Below, in pieces: positions 7,849 to 13,686 of a stretch of 14,120 nucleotides of DNA. Every line of letters starts with the position of its first letter. Within the stretch, counting starts at the first letter, position 1. Location: contig JAJAZJ010000092.1 in NCBI GenBank assembly GCA_026785795.1, positions 1 to 14,120 on the forward strand. The letters run 5' to 3'. The notes under the pieces are model-generated. The model worked only from the letters and a program-made list of their open reading frames with translations, made no database searches and was not told the DNA's origin. Source of the stretch: Pseudoxanthomonas sp. GTDB taxonomy: Bacteria > Pseudomonadota > Gammaproteobacteria > Xanthomonadales > Xanthomonadaceae. A program made the position numbers and the translations under genes.

Positions 7849-8889
7849 CTAGGCGTGAGGATTCAAGGCTGAGCCCAGCGCGTCGGCCGCGGCCTGGACC
7901 ACCGGAATGACTCGCTCGTAAGCCATGCGGCTGGGTCCGATCACCCCCAGAACGCCCAAGACCTGTCCGCCGGCCAGATACGGCGCAGTCACCACCGAAA
8001 CCCCGTCCATCGGTGCCAGCCCGGTTTCCTCGCCGATGAAGATCCGCACCCCGGGTGCTTGCAGGGTCCGTTCCAACAGCTGCAGGATTTCGCGTTTGCG
8101 GGCAAAGGCCTCGAACAGCTCCCTCAGCCGGTCCAGGTCCGACAGGTCCTGGACCCCCATCAGCCGGGTCTGTCCCGCCAGCACCATGTCATCGCCCGCC
8201 GGGATGAAGGCGTGCTCGGCCAGCTCCACGCTGTGGGCCAGCAGCCCCTCCATTTCCGCCTGGGCGTTGCGCAGGTCATGCAGCAACGTGGCGCGGATCT
8301 CGGACAGCGGACGGCCGGCGAAGTGGGTGTTCAGGAAGTTGGCCACCCGCTCCAGCTCCGACGGCTCGTAGGCGCGACGCGGCTCGATCACCCGGTTCTG
8401 CACGTCGTTGTCGGCGAACACCAGGATGGCCAGCACCCTGCGGCCATCCAGCGGCAGGAAATCAATATGGCGGAAGGCAAACTGTTCGCGCCGCGGTGCG
8501 CTGACCACGCCGACGAAATGGGTCATGGCAGACAGCAGTTCCGAGGCGTTGCCCAGCAGCGCCTGGGTGCCGACGCCGGGCGGCAGCTCGGCCCGCAGCC
8601 GCGCCAGTTCGCCTTCGCCCAGCGGCTGCATCTGCACCAGGCTGTCCACGAACACGCGGTATCCCTGCGCGGTGGGAATGCGGCCGGCCGAGGTGTGCGG
8701 CGAGGCCAGCAGGCCCACTTCCTCCAGGTCACCCAGGATGTTGCGGATCGTGGCCGGGCTGAGATCCAGGCCGGCGTGCCGCGCCAGCGTCTGCGAGCCC
8801 ACCGGCTCGCCGTCGCGGATGTAACGCGTGATCAGCGTACGCAGCAGCTGGCGAGCGCGTGGATCAAGCGTGGTGGGCGGCAGGGACAT
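7849..8889 (-). CDS. hrcA: Heat-inducible transcription repressor HrcA
   Basis: HrcA represses chaperone genes by binding CIRCE operators and is reactivated by GroEL. The protein, 346 residues from the chosen start, has an N-terminal winged helix ([14 protein letters not shown], then SPATIRN at 44-50). The conserved segment [23 protein letters not shown] follows, then the GAF-like and dimerisation regions with FIGEETG and [22 protein letters not shown] chose the ATG at 8889 ([14 protein letters not shown]). An in-frame ATG at 8919 would add MPPGCGYLSA, which is not family-like and overlaps the candidate promoter. It heads the grpE-dnaK-dnaJ set and is divergent from recN. No CIRCE element is seen in the window, so its targets are probably elsewhere (groESL in many relatives). 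Confidence 0.95.
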   Translation of the reverse strand: MSLPPTTLDPRARQLLRTLITRYIRDGEPVGSQTLARHAGLDLSPATIRNILGDLEEVGLLASPHTSAGRIPTAQGYRVFVDSLVQMQPLGEGELARLRAELPPGVGTQALLGNASELLSAMTHFVGVVSAPRREQFAFRHIDFLPLDGRRVLAILVFADNDVQNRVIEPRRAYEPSELERVANFLNTHFAGRPLSEIRATLLHDLRNAQAEMEGLLAHSVELAEHAFIPAGDDMVLAGQTRLMGVQDLSDLDRLRELFEAFARKREILQLLERTLQAPGVRIFIGEETGLAPMDGVSVVTAPYLAGGQVLGVLGVIGPSRMAYERVIPVVQAAADALGSALNPHA

Positions 8890-8924
8890 AGCTGATAGAT
8901 AGCCGCAGCCGGGTGGCATTGCAA
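8890..8924 (-). promoter_or_regulatory. Candidate sigma-70 promoter for hrcA, leaderless start
   Basis: TTGCAA (8924-8919) is separated by 17 nt from TATCTA (8901-8896), which lies 6 nt before the hrcA ATG. The spacing is ideal, although TATCTA matches only 3 of 6 positions of the -10 consensus. A start at the normal distance falls on the A of ATG, and no Shine-Dalgarno is present. Confidence 0.4.
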
Positions 8925-8993
8925 GCGCTGCTGTCGGTGACGGTAGCCCGGCGAGTGGGTCAGGCCCGTCTCAAGCGCTGCGCCAGTTCCAAC

Positions 8994-8999
8994 TACAAT
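8994..8999 (+). promoter_or_regulatory. Candidate -10 element for recN
   Basis: TACAAT matches 5 of 6 positions of the sigma-70 -10 consensus and lies 8 nt before the recN ATG, so the transcript would be leaderless or nearly so. No good -35 is seen. I found no clear LexA box, neither CTG-N10-CAG nor a TTAG-N6-TACTA type, in the 118-bp hrcA-recN spacer. Confidence 0.45.
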
Positions 9000-9007
9000 G
9001 CCGGTGC

Positions 9008-10696
9008 ATGCTCCGACACCTCGCCATCAAGGATTTTGCCGTGGTCCGCGCCGCCGAACTGGAGTTCGGGGCGGGCATGACCGTGATCTCCGGCGAAACC
9101 GGCGCGGGCAAGTCGCTGCTGGTGGATGCGCTGGGTTTCCTGTGCGGGCTGCGTGCGGACAGCGGCGTGGTCCGCCACGGCGCCGAGCGCGCCGAACTGT
9201 CCGCCGAATTCGACCTGGCTGACGCCACACCTGCGTTGGGGTGGCTGCGCGAGCACGAGCTGGATGACGCCAGCGACTGCCAGCTGCGCCGGGTGATCCG
9301 TGCCGACGGTGGTTCACGCGCCTTTATCAACGGACGCAGCGTGACCCTGGCCCAGCTGGCCGAGCTTGCGGCGCTGCTGGTCGAAATCCACGGCCAGCAC
9401 GAGCACCAGGCCCTGCTCTCGCGCCCCAGCCAGCTGCAGCTGCTGGATGCCTATGCGCGCAACGACGGCGAGCGGGCAACGGTGCGTTCAGCGGCCGATG
9501 GCTGGAACGCCCTGCTGCAGGAACGCGACGAACTCTCACGCCAGGGCGACGTATCCGACCGCATCAACTACCTGGAACACCAGCACGGGGAGCTGCAGCG
9601 CGAGGAGCTGGGCGCAGCGGCGATCGAAGCGCTTTCCGCCAGCCATCGTCGCCAGGCCAACGCCTCCGGCCTGATCGACGCCTGCAACGCCGCCTTCGCC
9701 CGGCTGGCCGGCGACGATGCGCCGTCCGCCAGCCGCCAGCTGCTGCAGAGCCGCGCCGAGCTGGCGCGCCTGGCCGAACACGAGCCGCGCCTGCAGCAGG
9801 TGGATGCGCTGCTGGACAGCGCCACCATCCAGCTGGATGAAGCCCTGGTGGTGCTGGACCGGGTGCGCGATGACCTGGATGCGGACCCGGCCCAGTTCAT
9901 CGAGCTTGAGCGCCGGCTCACCCGCATCCACGACCTGGCCCGCAAGCACCGGGTCACGCCTGAACAATTGGGTGCCCGCCGGGATGCTATCGCCGTCGAG
10001 CTGGACAGCCTGCGCGGCGCCGGCGAGCGCCTGCTGGGTCTGAGTGCCGAACTGCTTGCTGCGACCGAGGCCTGGCGAACCGCCGCCGCGGCCCTGGCCA
10101 AGACTCGCAAGCTGGCCGCTGCGCGCCTGTCCAAGGCCACCACCGCCCTGATCGCAGAGCTCGGCATGGGCGGCGGGATTTTCCAGGTCGCCATCGAGCC
10201 CAACGACAGCGAACGCGCCGACCCGCTGGGCAGCGAGCGGGTTGAGTTCCTGGTGTCGGCCAACGCCGGGCAGCCGCCGCGCGCGCTGCGCAAGGTGGCT
10301 TCCGGCGGCGAGCTCTCGCGCATTTCCCTGGCCATCGAGGTCGCCGCACTGGGCCTGGACGCGGTACCCACCATGGTGTTCGACGAAGTGGATTCCGGCA
10401 TCGGCGGCGCGGTATCGGACATCGTCGGCCGCAAGCTGCGCGCGCTGGGCGAAAAACGCCAGGTGCTGTGCGTCACCCACCTGCCCCAGGTTGCGGCGCA
10501 GGGGCACGCCCACTACCGGGTCAGCAAGGCGCCGGTGGATGGCATGACCCAGAGTTCGGTGGAATCCCTCGGCGCGGGCCAGCGCACGGAAGAGCTGGCG
10601 CGGATGCTGGGCGGCGTGGAAGTGGGCAAGGAAGCGCGTGCGGCGGCGAAAAAACTGCTGGACGATGCCGCGAAATCCACCGCGGCCAGGCCCTGA
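9008..10696 (+). CDS. recN: DNA repair protein RecN (SMC-like ATPase)
   Basis: RecN acts early in recombinational repair of double-strand breaks. The 562-residue protein (E. coli 553) has the Walker A motif GETGAGKS (29-36), a Q-loop region with EIHGQHEHQ, and long coiled-coil arms in the middle (about 155-370, rich in Leu, Ala, Arg and Glu). The ABC signature SGGELSRISLAIE (near 432) is followed by Walker B MVFDEVDSGIGG (near 456) and the switch segment VTHLPQVAAQGHAHY. All ATPase elements are present. It is transcribed alone, divergent from hrcA and tail to tail with fur (16 bp between the stops). The short spacing of a -10-like element before the ATG and the lack of a Shine-Dalgarno suggest leaderless translation. 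Confidence 0.96.
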   Translation: MLRHLAIKDFAVVRAAELEFGAGMTVISGETGAGKSLLVDALGFLCGLRADSGVVRHGAERAELSAEFDLADATPALGWLREHELDDASDCQLRRVIRADGGSRAFINGRSVTLAQLAELAALLVEIHGQHEHQALLSRPSQLQLLDAYARNDGERATVRSAADGWNALLQERDELSRQGDVSDRINYLEHQHGELQREELGAAAIEALSASHRRQANASGLIDACNAAFARLAGDDAPSASRQLLQSRAELARLAEHEPRLQQVDALLDSATIQLDEALVVLDRVRDDLDADPAQFIELERRLTRIHDLARKHRVTPEQLGARRDAIAVELDSLRGAGERLLGLSAELLAATEAWRTAAAALAKTRKLAAARLSKATTALIAELGMGGGIFQVAIEPNDSERADPLGSERVEFLVSANAGQPPRALRKVASGGELSRISLAIEVAALGLDAVPTMVFDEVDSGIGGAVSDIVGRKLRALGEKRQVLCVTHLPQVAAQGHAHYRVSKAPVDGMTQSSVESLGAGQRTEELARMLGGVEVGKEARAAAKKLLDDAAKSTAARP

Positions 10697-10713
10697 CCGG
10701 CATGCCGCTGGCC
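10684..10713. terminator. Possible bidirectional hairpin between recN and fur
   Basis: GGCCAG (10684-10689) and CTGGCC (10708-10713) can pair around an inner 10-bp palindrome CGGCATGCCG (10698-10707), straddling the two convergent stops. No T-run follows on either strand, so it is a weak terminator candidate; Rho-dependent ending is as likely. Confidence 0.3.
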
Positions 10714-11120
10714 TAACGCGTCAGCTTCTTGCGCACGTACATGACCAGCGAGTGTTCTTCGATCTCGTAGCCGTGTTCGGCCGCGATCCTGTTCTGCAGG
10801 GCCTCGATCTCGGGGCTGGAGAATTCGATCACCTTGCCGGTTTCCATATCCACCATATGGTCGTGGTGCTCGCCACGGTCCAGCTCATACACCGCCTGCC
10901 CGCCCTCGAAGTTATGTTTGAGAACCAGGCCAGCGGCCTCGAACTGGGTGAGCACGCGGTACACCGTGGCCAGGCCAATTTCGTCGCCGTGGTCCAGCAG
11001 TTGCCGGTAGATGTCCTCTGCGGTCATGTGCCGTGGTTTGCTCCGCTCAAGCAGCTCCAGCACGCGCATGCGCGGGTGGGTCACCTTCAGCCCGACCTTG
11101 CGTAAATCCTGGGATTCCAT
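10713..11120 (-). CDS. fur: Ferric uptake regulator Fur
   Basis: Fur is an iron-sensing dimeric repressor of iron-uptake genes. The 135-residue protein has an N-terminal winged helix (LKVTHPRMRVLELLE, then GLATVYRVLTQFEAAGLV) and a C-terminal metal-binding dimerisation domain with HHDHMVD (85-91) and GKVIEF. No cysteine occurs anywhere, so the structural CxxC zinc site of E. coli Fur is absent; Pseudomonas-type Fur proteins also lack it. I chose the ATG at 11120 (MESQDLRKVG) because GGAGAA lies just upstream with good spacing and relatives start there. An ATG 15 nt earlier is in frame but would place that box inside the gene. It is divergent from bamE and convergent with recN. Confidence 0.95.
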   Translation of the reverse strand: MESQDLRKVGLKVTHPRMRVLELLERSKPRHMTAEDIYRQLLDHGDEIGLATVYRVLTQFEAAGLVLKHNFEGGQAVYELDRGEHHDHMVDMETGKVIEFSSPEIEALQNRIAAEHGYEIEEHSLVMYVRKKLTR

Positions 11121-11184
11121 GACTTCTCCGTTCATTGCCGGTTTAGCGCCAGCTGCCCCGGACCGGGATATCGCGGCTGTCGGA

Positions 11185-11194
11185 AGTGTATCAT
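11185..11194. promoter_or_regulatory. Overlapping divergent -10 candidates for fur and bamE
   Basis: TATCAT (11189-11194, plus strand, 5 of 6 to consensus) would serve bamE, and TACACT (11190-11185, minus strand, 4 of 6) would serve fur. They overlap by 2 bp in the 112-bp spacer. The -35 regions are poor on both sides, and no recognisable Fur box is seen. This is a pattern-based guess. Confidence 0.3.
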
Positions 11195-11232
11195 CGACCC
11201 ATTACCTACCTGCCCAGGCACGTTGCCCGCCG

Positions 11233-11628
11233 ATGCTCAAATATCTCCTGATCGCCGCTGCCACCCTTGCCATCTCCGGCTGCGGCATCCTATACAAACA
11301 GCCCATCTACCAGGGAAACCTGATTGAAGAGGCCAACGCCCGGCAGTTGGCCGTGGGCCAGAGCAAGCAGCAGGTCATGGCCTTGCTGGGCACGCCATCG
11401 ATCAACGACCCCTTCAACGCACAACGCTGGGATTACACCGCCAGCAATCGGACCAATCGGCGCGGCTCCGCCCAGGTGAAGAACCTGGTGGTGCTGTTCG
11501 AGGGCGACACCCTGTCCAGTTGGGAAGGAGAGTTCTTTCCGGAGAACGACGTGCAGCTTTCCAAGGACGTGCGCAAGTTCGGCCCCAACCTGGCCAAGGA
11601 CAAGAAGAAGCCGGGCGCTCGCCGCTGA
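11233..11628 (+). CDS. bamE: Outer-membrane assembly lipoprotein BamE (SmpA/OmlA)
   Basis: BamE is an accessory lipoprotein of the Bam complex that inserts beta-barrel proteins into the outer membrane. The 131-residue protein begins MLKYLLIAAATLAISGC, a lipoprotein signal with lipobox ISGC and acylated Cys17. The conserved YQGN segment follows, then the family core GQSKQQVMALLGTPSINDPFNAQRWDY, a beta strand VKNLVVLFEGDTLSSWEGEF, and a basic tail. I chose the ATG at 11233 because it produces the signal peptide; the open frame upstream overlaps the fur 5' region and is not protein-like. fur is divergent. The stop is only 3 bp from the stop of rnfH on the other strand. OmlA is the name used in xanthomonads. 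Confidence 0.94.
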   Translation: MLKYLLIAAATLAISGCGILYKQPIYQGNLIEEANARQLAVGQSKQQVMALLGTPSINDPFNAQRWDYTASNRTNRRGSAQVKNLVVLFEGDTLSSWEGEFFPENDVQLSKDVRKFGPNLAKDKKKPGARR

Positions 11629-11631
11629 CGC

Positions 11632-11892
11632 CTAGCGCTGGCGCGCAGCTGCACGCCGCCGCCGCGCCTGCATTGGGTCCAGCTGCAGTGGCCGCAGCAG
11701 CTCCACCCGGTCACCGTCTTCCAGGACCCGCCCCAGGGCGGCGTTGATCCCGAAGACCGCGTATCCGCTGACGTCCTCACGCCCTGCCCAGCCTGCAGCG
11801 TGCAGCGCATCTGAAACAGTGGATCCGGCGGGCATCTCAAGCTTCATCTGCTGGTACTTGCCCGGCCACGCAATTATCAGTTCGATCTTCAT
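11632..11892 (-). CDS. rnfH: RnfH family protein (RatB/YfjF, UPF0125)
   Basis: An 86-residue beta-grasp (ubiquitin-like) protein of uncertain function. Its start MKIELIIAWP, the segment VSDALHAAGW, GINAALGRVLEDGDRVELLRPL, and the Arg-rich end DPMQARRRRAA fit the family pattern. In E. coli the homologue follows ratA (as ratB) and lies next to smpB and bamE, exactly as here, which supports the call. It starts 15 bp after ratA on the same strand, with only a weak AGGCG adjacent to the ATG, so it is probably co-translated with ratA. Despite the name, no rnf genes are in view. Confidence 0.88.
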   Translation of the reverse strand: MKIELIIAWPGKYQQMKLEMPAGSTVSDALHAAGWAGREDVSGYAVFGINAALGRVLEDGDRVELLRPLQLDPMQARRRRAAARQR

Positions 11893-11907
11893 CGCCTGGC
11901 CCGTTGC

Positions 11908-12336
11908 TTATTCGTCGCGGTCGGCGATGCGCACGAAATCGTCCACCATGCGATCGGCCAGGCTCTGGAATCCGCGTGCAATGGCCGGGCCCAGCAGGCG
12001 GTTGTTGGGGTCGAAGGACAGCGCCAGGCTGATCTTGCACGCCGATTCCTCGAGGGCGAAGAACTCCCACAGGCCATGCAGCTTGCGGAACGGCCCGTCC
12101 ACCAGCTGCATCTCGATGCGATGCGGGCGCTGCAGGGTGTTCTCGGTGGTGAACCAGGTGCTCAACGAGCCCAGCCCCAGGTCCAGGCGCGCCACCACCC
12201 TGCCCTGGCCTGCTTCGATCACCTGCGCGGCGCTGCACCAGTCGAAGCGGCGCGGATAGGCGGCCACGTCGTTGACCAGGTCGAACATGCGGGCGGCGGA
12301 GTGTTCGACCAGGGCACTGCGACGGATGCTTTGCAT
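11908..12336 (-). CDS. ratA: RatA/Coq10-type START-domain protein
   Basis: A 142-residue START/Bet v1-like protein. The pattern RRSALVEHSAARMFDLVNDV with AAYPRRFDWC, then TWFTTENTL, and FFALEESACKISLALSF with a C-terminal helix SLADRMVDDFVRIAD is that of the RatA/YfjG and Coq10 family. In E. coli RatA has been described as a toxin blocking 70S ribosome formation; the family fold also suggests ubiquinone or lipid binding as in Coq10. Which applies here cannot be told from sequence. It forms a two-gene unit with rnfH and is divergent from smpB across 79 bp. No Shine-Dalgarno precedes its ATG. Confidence 0.9.
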   Translation of the reverse strand: MQSIRRSALVEHSAARMFDLVNDVAAYPRRFDWCSAAQVIEAGQGRVVARLDLGLGSLSTWFTTENTLQRPHRIEMQLVDGPFRKLHGLWEFFALEESACKISLALSFDPNNRLLGPAIARGFQSLADRMVDDFVRIADRDE

Positions 12337-12403
12337 GAGGGTGTGGCCAGCGTATGGGTGACGGTGGATGTGCTGCGGACTCGCCTGCTAGGACGCCATC
12401 GGC

Positions 12404-12409
12404 GACAAT
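12404..12409 (+). promoter_or_regulatory. Candidate -10 element for a leaderless smpB mRNA
   Basis: GACAAT (4 of 6 to consensus) lies 6 nt before the smpB ATG, with no Shine-Dalgarno between and no convincing -35. It is one of five similar arrangements in the window. Confidence 0.3.
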
Positions 12410-12415
12410 AGCCGC

Positions 12416-12910
12416 ATGGCCAAGAAACCCGGCAAGGATAAAGCAAACAGCACCGGCACGATTGCCCAGAACAAGCGTGCGCGCCACGAATACCACCTGG
12501 AAGAACACTTCGAGGCCGGCATGGCGCTGCAGGGCTGGGAAGTGAAGGCCATCCGCGCCGGCCGCGCCAACATCACCGAGGCCTATGCGGTGGTGCGCAA
12601 CGGCGAGCTGTTCCTGTTCGGCGCCCAGATCACCCCGCTGATCCAGGCTTCCAGCCACGTGGTGGCCGACGACCGCCGCACCCGCAAGCTGCTGCTCAAC
12701 AAGCGCGAGATCGACACCCTGATCGGCAAGGTGGAGCGCGACGGCTACACCATCGTGCCCACCGCACTGTACTGGAAAGGCAACAAGGTCAAGGCCGGTA
12801 TCTCCCTGGCCAAGGGCAAGCAGACCCACGACAAGCGCGAGGCCAGCAAGGACCGCGACTGGGCCCGCGACAAGCAGCGGGTCATGCGCCGGCACAACCG
12901 TGACGCCTGA
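12416..12910 (+). CDS. smpB: SsrA-binding protein SmpB
   Basis: SmpB binds tmRNA and brings it to stalled ribosomes for trans-translation. The 164-residue protein (usual about 150-165) has the OB-fold core with [32 protein letters not shown] (40-53), [10 protein letters not shown] (67-76), [11 protein letters not shown] (90-100) and [19 protein letters not shown]. The basic C-terminal tail [16 protein letters not shown] folds into the mRNA path in known structures. All conserved blocks are present. It is divergent from ratA and lies 113 bp upstream of its partner RNA ssrA on the same strand. Confidence 0.96.
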   Translation: MAKKPGKDKANSTGTIAQNKRARHEYHLEEHFEAGMALQGWEVKAIRAGRANITEAYAVVRNGELFLFGAQITPLIQASSHVVADDRRTRKLLLNKREIDTLIGKVERDGYTIVPTALYWKGNKVKAGISLAKGKQTHDKREASKDRDWARDKQRVMRRHNRDA

Positions 12911-12968
12911 AGCGGACAGGCCCGACGACCGCGGATGAAGCCAAACCAACCGCTGGCGCGGCCGCAGC

Positions 12969-12997
12969 TTGTGGCCGGCGCCCGGCGTGCCCATACT
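12969..12997 (+). promoter_or_regulatory. Candidate sigma-70 promoter of ssrA
   Basis: TTGTGG (12969-12974) and CATACT (12992-12997) are separated by exactly 17 nt. Transcription would begin around 13004-13007, about 20 nt before the mature tmRNA 5' end, consistent with removal of a short leader by RNase P. The hexamers are imperfect (3 and 4 of 6). Confidence 0.4.
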
Positions 12998-13023
12998 GGG
13001 CCTATCAGCGAAATCTGATTCCC

Positions 13024-13377
13024 GGGGGTGCCATGGCTTCGACGGGGGTTGCGAAATTGCCTGGTGCATGCCGAGGGGGCGACTTTCCTCGTTAATCCAG
13101 TAGCAAACTTCTAGTTGCCAACGACGACAACTACGCTCTCGCCGCTTAAGGCGTAAGCCCCGAACCCACTTGTGCCCGTGCTCGTGGATGTAGGGTCATT
13201 ATCACGGAACCGGCTGTGACGGCTGCCTGTCAGTCATGGCTTAACCAAAACAGGCTGGTGACCGGGTGCGCTTTGCGTGCCGTGCTGCCCGGGAGCGAGA
13301 TCTAACGGAACGCTAAGCATGTAGTACCGGGGATGGAGTGCCTTCGGACGCGGGTTCGATTCCCGCCACCTCCACCA
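13024..13377 (+). ncRNA. ssrA: Transfer-messenger RNA (tmRNA)
   Basis: tmRNA rescues stalled ribosomes and tags the unfinished protein for proteolysis. The 354-nt gene starts GGGGGTG, which pairs over 7 bp with CACCTCC (13367-13373). The third pair is G-U, the alanyl-tRNA synthetase identity element. The conserved GGCTTCGACGGG follows the 5' end. The tag frame (13117-13149) begins at GCC and encodes ANDDNYALAA before TAA. The 3' half has CATGTAGTACCG, the GGGTTCGATTCCC T-arm, and an encoded CCA (13375-13377). A pseudoknot stem CGAGG/CCTCG is visible at about 13072-13090. It is preceded by smpB and followed 5 nt later by an intrinsic terminator. Confidence 0.98.
13117..13149 (+). other. tmRNA tag reading frame
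   Basis: GCC (resume codon) followed by AAC GAC GAC AAC TAC GCT CTC GCC GCT and TAA gives ANDDNYALAA. It ends in the ALAA degron recognised by ClpXP and ClpAP in E. coli. It differs from the E. coli tag ANDENYALAA by one residue. Confidence 0.95.
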
Positions 13378-13382
13378 ACGCC

Positions 13383-13416
13383 AAGGGCCTGGATAGTCTC
13401 CAGGCCCTTTTTCTTT
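13383..13416 (+). terminator. Intrinsic terminator of ssrA
   Basis: A 9-bp perfect stem GGGCCTGGA (13385-13393) / TCCAGGCCC (13399-13407) with a 5-nt loop is followed by TTTTTCTTT. The two As before the stem can pair with the first two Ts. It begins 5 nt after the tmRNA CCA end. Confidence 0.95.
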
Positions 13417-13680
13417 GCGTGAAGAACCGCGCAATGCGTGGTTCCAGGCGTGTTCCCTGCGGGTAGCAACCCGGCCAATGGGGCCGAAACACCACGTTGT
13501 CCGGCAAGGCCACGTTGTTCTGCCTACGGTTAGGCGCGAGGTGGATCGCTGCCTTACAGGCCTCCCGGAACCAGGCAACGAGGCGCTAAAACGCTTGCGA
13601 AGGCATGCGCTGCCGTGGCCGACCATGTAGGCTGAATGGAGTTCGGGGCTTTGGTCCGCCTATCCTTCTGAGCCAAGGGG
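13417..13680. other. Hairpin-rich spacer downstream of ssrA
   Basis: About 265 bp with no supported gene. It holds three consecutive hairpins: 13424-13444 (9-bp stem GAACCGCGC/GCGTGGTTC with one G-U pair and loop AAT), 13460-13473 (CGGGT/ACCCG) and 13472-13486 (CGGCC/GGCCG). A direct repeat of CCACGTTGT follows at 13492-13500 and 13510-13518. No integrase, transfer-RNA fragment or copy of the ssrA 3' end is seen. The short open frames crossing it have no recognisable protein signature. Confidence 0.5.
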
Positions 13681-13686
13681 AAATTC

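Noticed and set aside
8890..9007. CIRCE operator or LexA box in the hrcA-recN spacer
   Set aside because: No TTAGCACTC/GAGTGCTAA halves and no CTG-N10-CAG or TTAG-N6-TACTA match could be found by eye on either strand.
11011..11232. N-terminal extension of the bamE frame over the fur 5' end
   Set aside because: It would remove the lipoprotein signal peptide from the N-terminus; the ATG at 11233 gives a perfect lipobox at the right distance.
13345..13377. attL/attR site at the ssrA 3' end
   Set aside because: The sequence could serve as an attachment site, but no second copy and no integrase occur in the window, so an integration event cannot be supported.
13234..13626. Minus-strand open frame of 130 codons over the tmRNA 3' half, containing ESNPRPKALHPRYYM
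   Set aside because: It is the antisense of the conserved tmRNA 3' end and terminator. Translations of this kind are a familiar artefact in protein databases, and there is no independent sign of coding.
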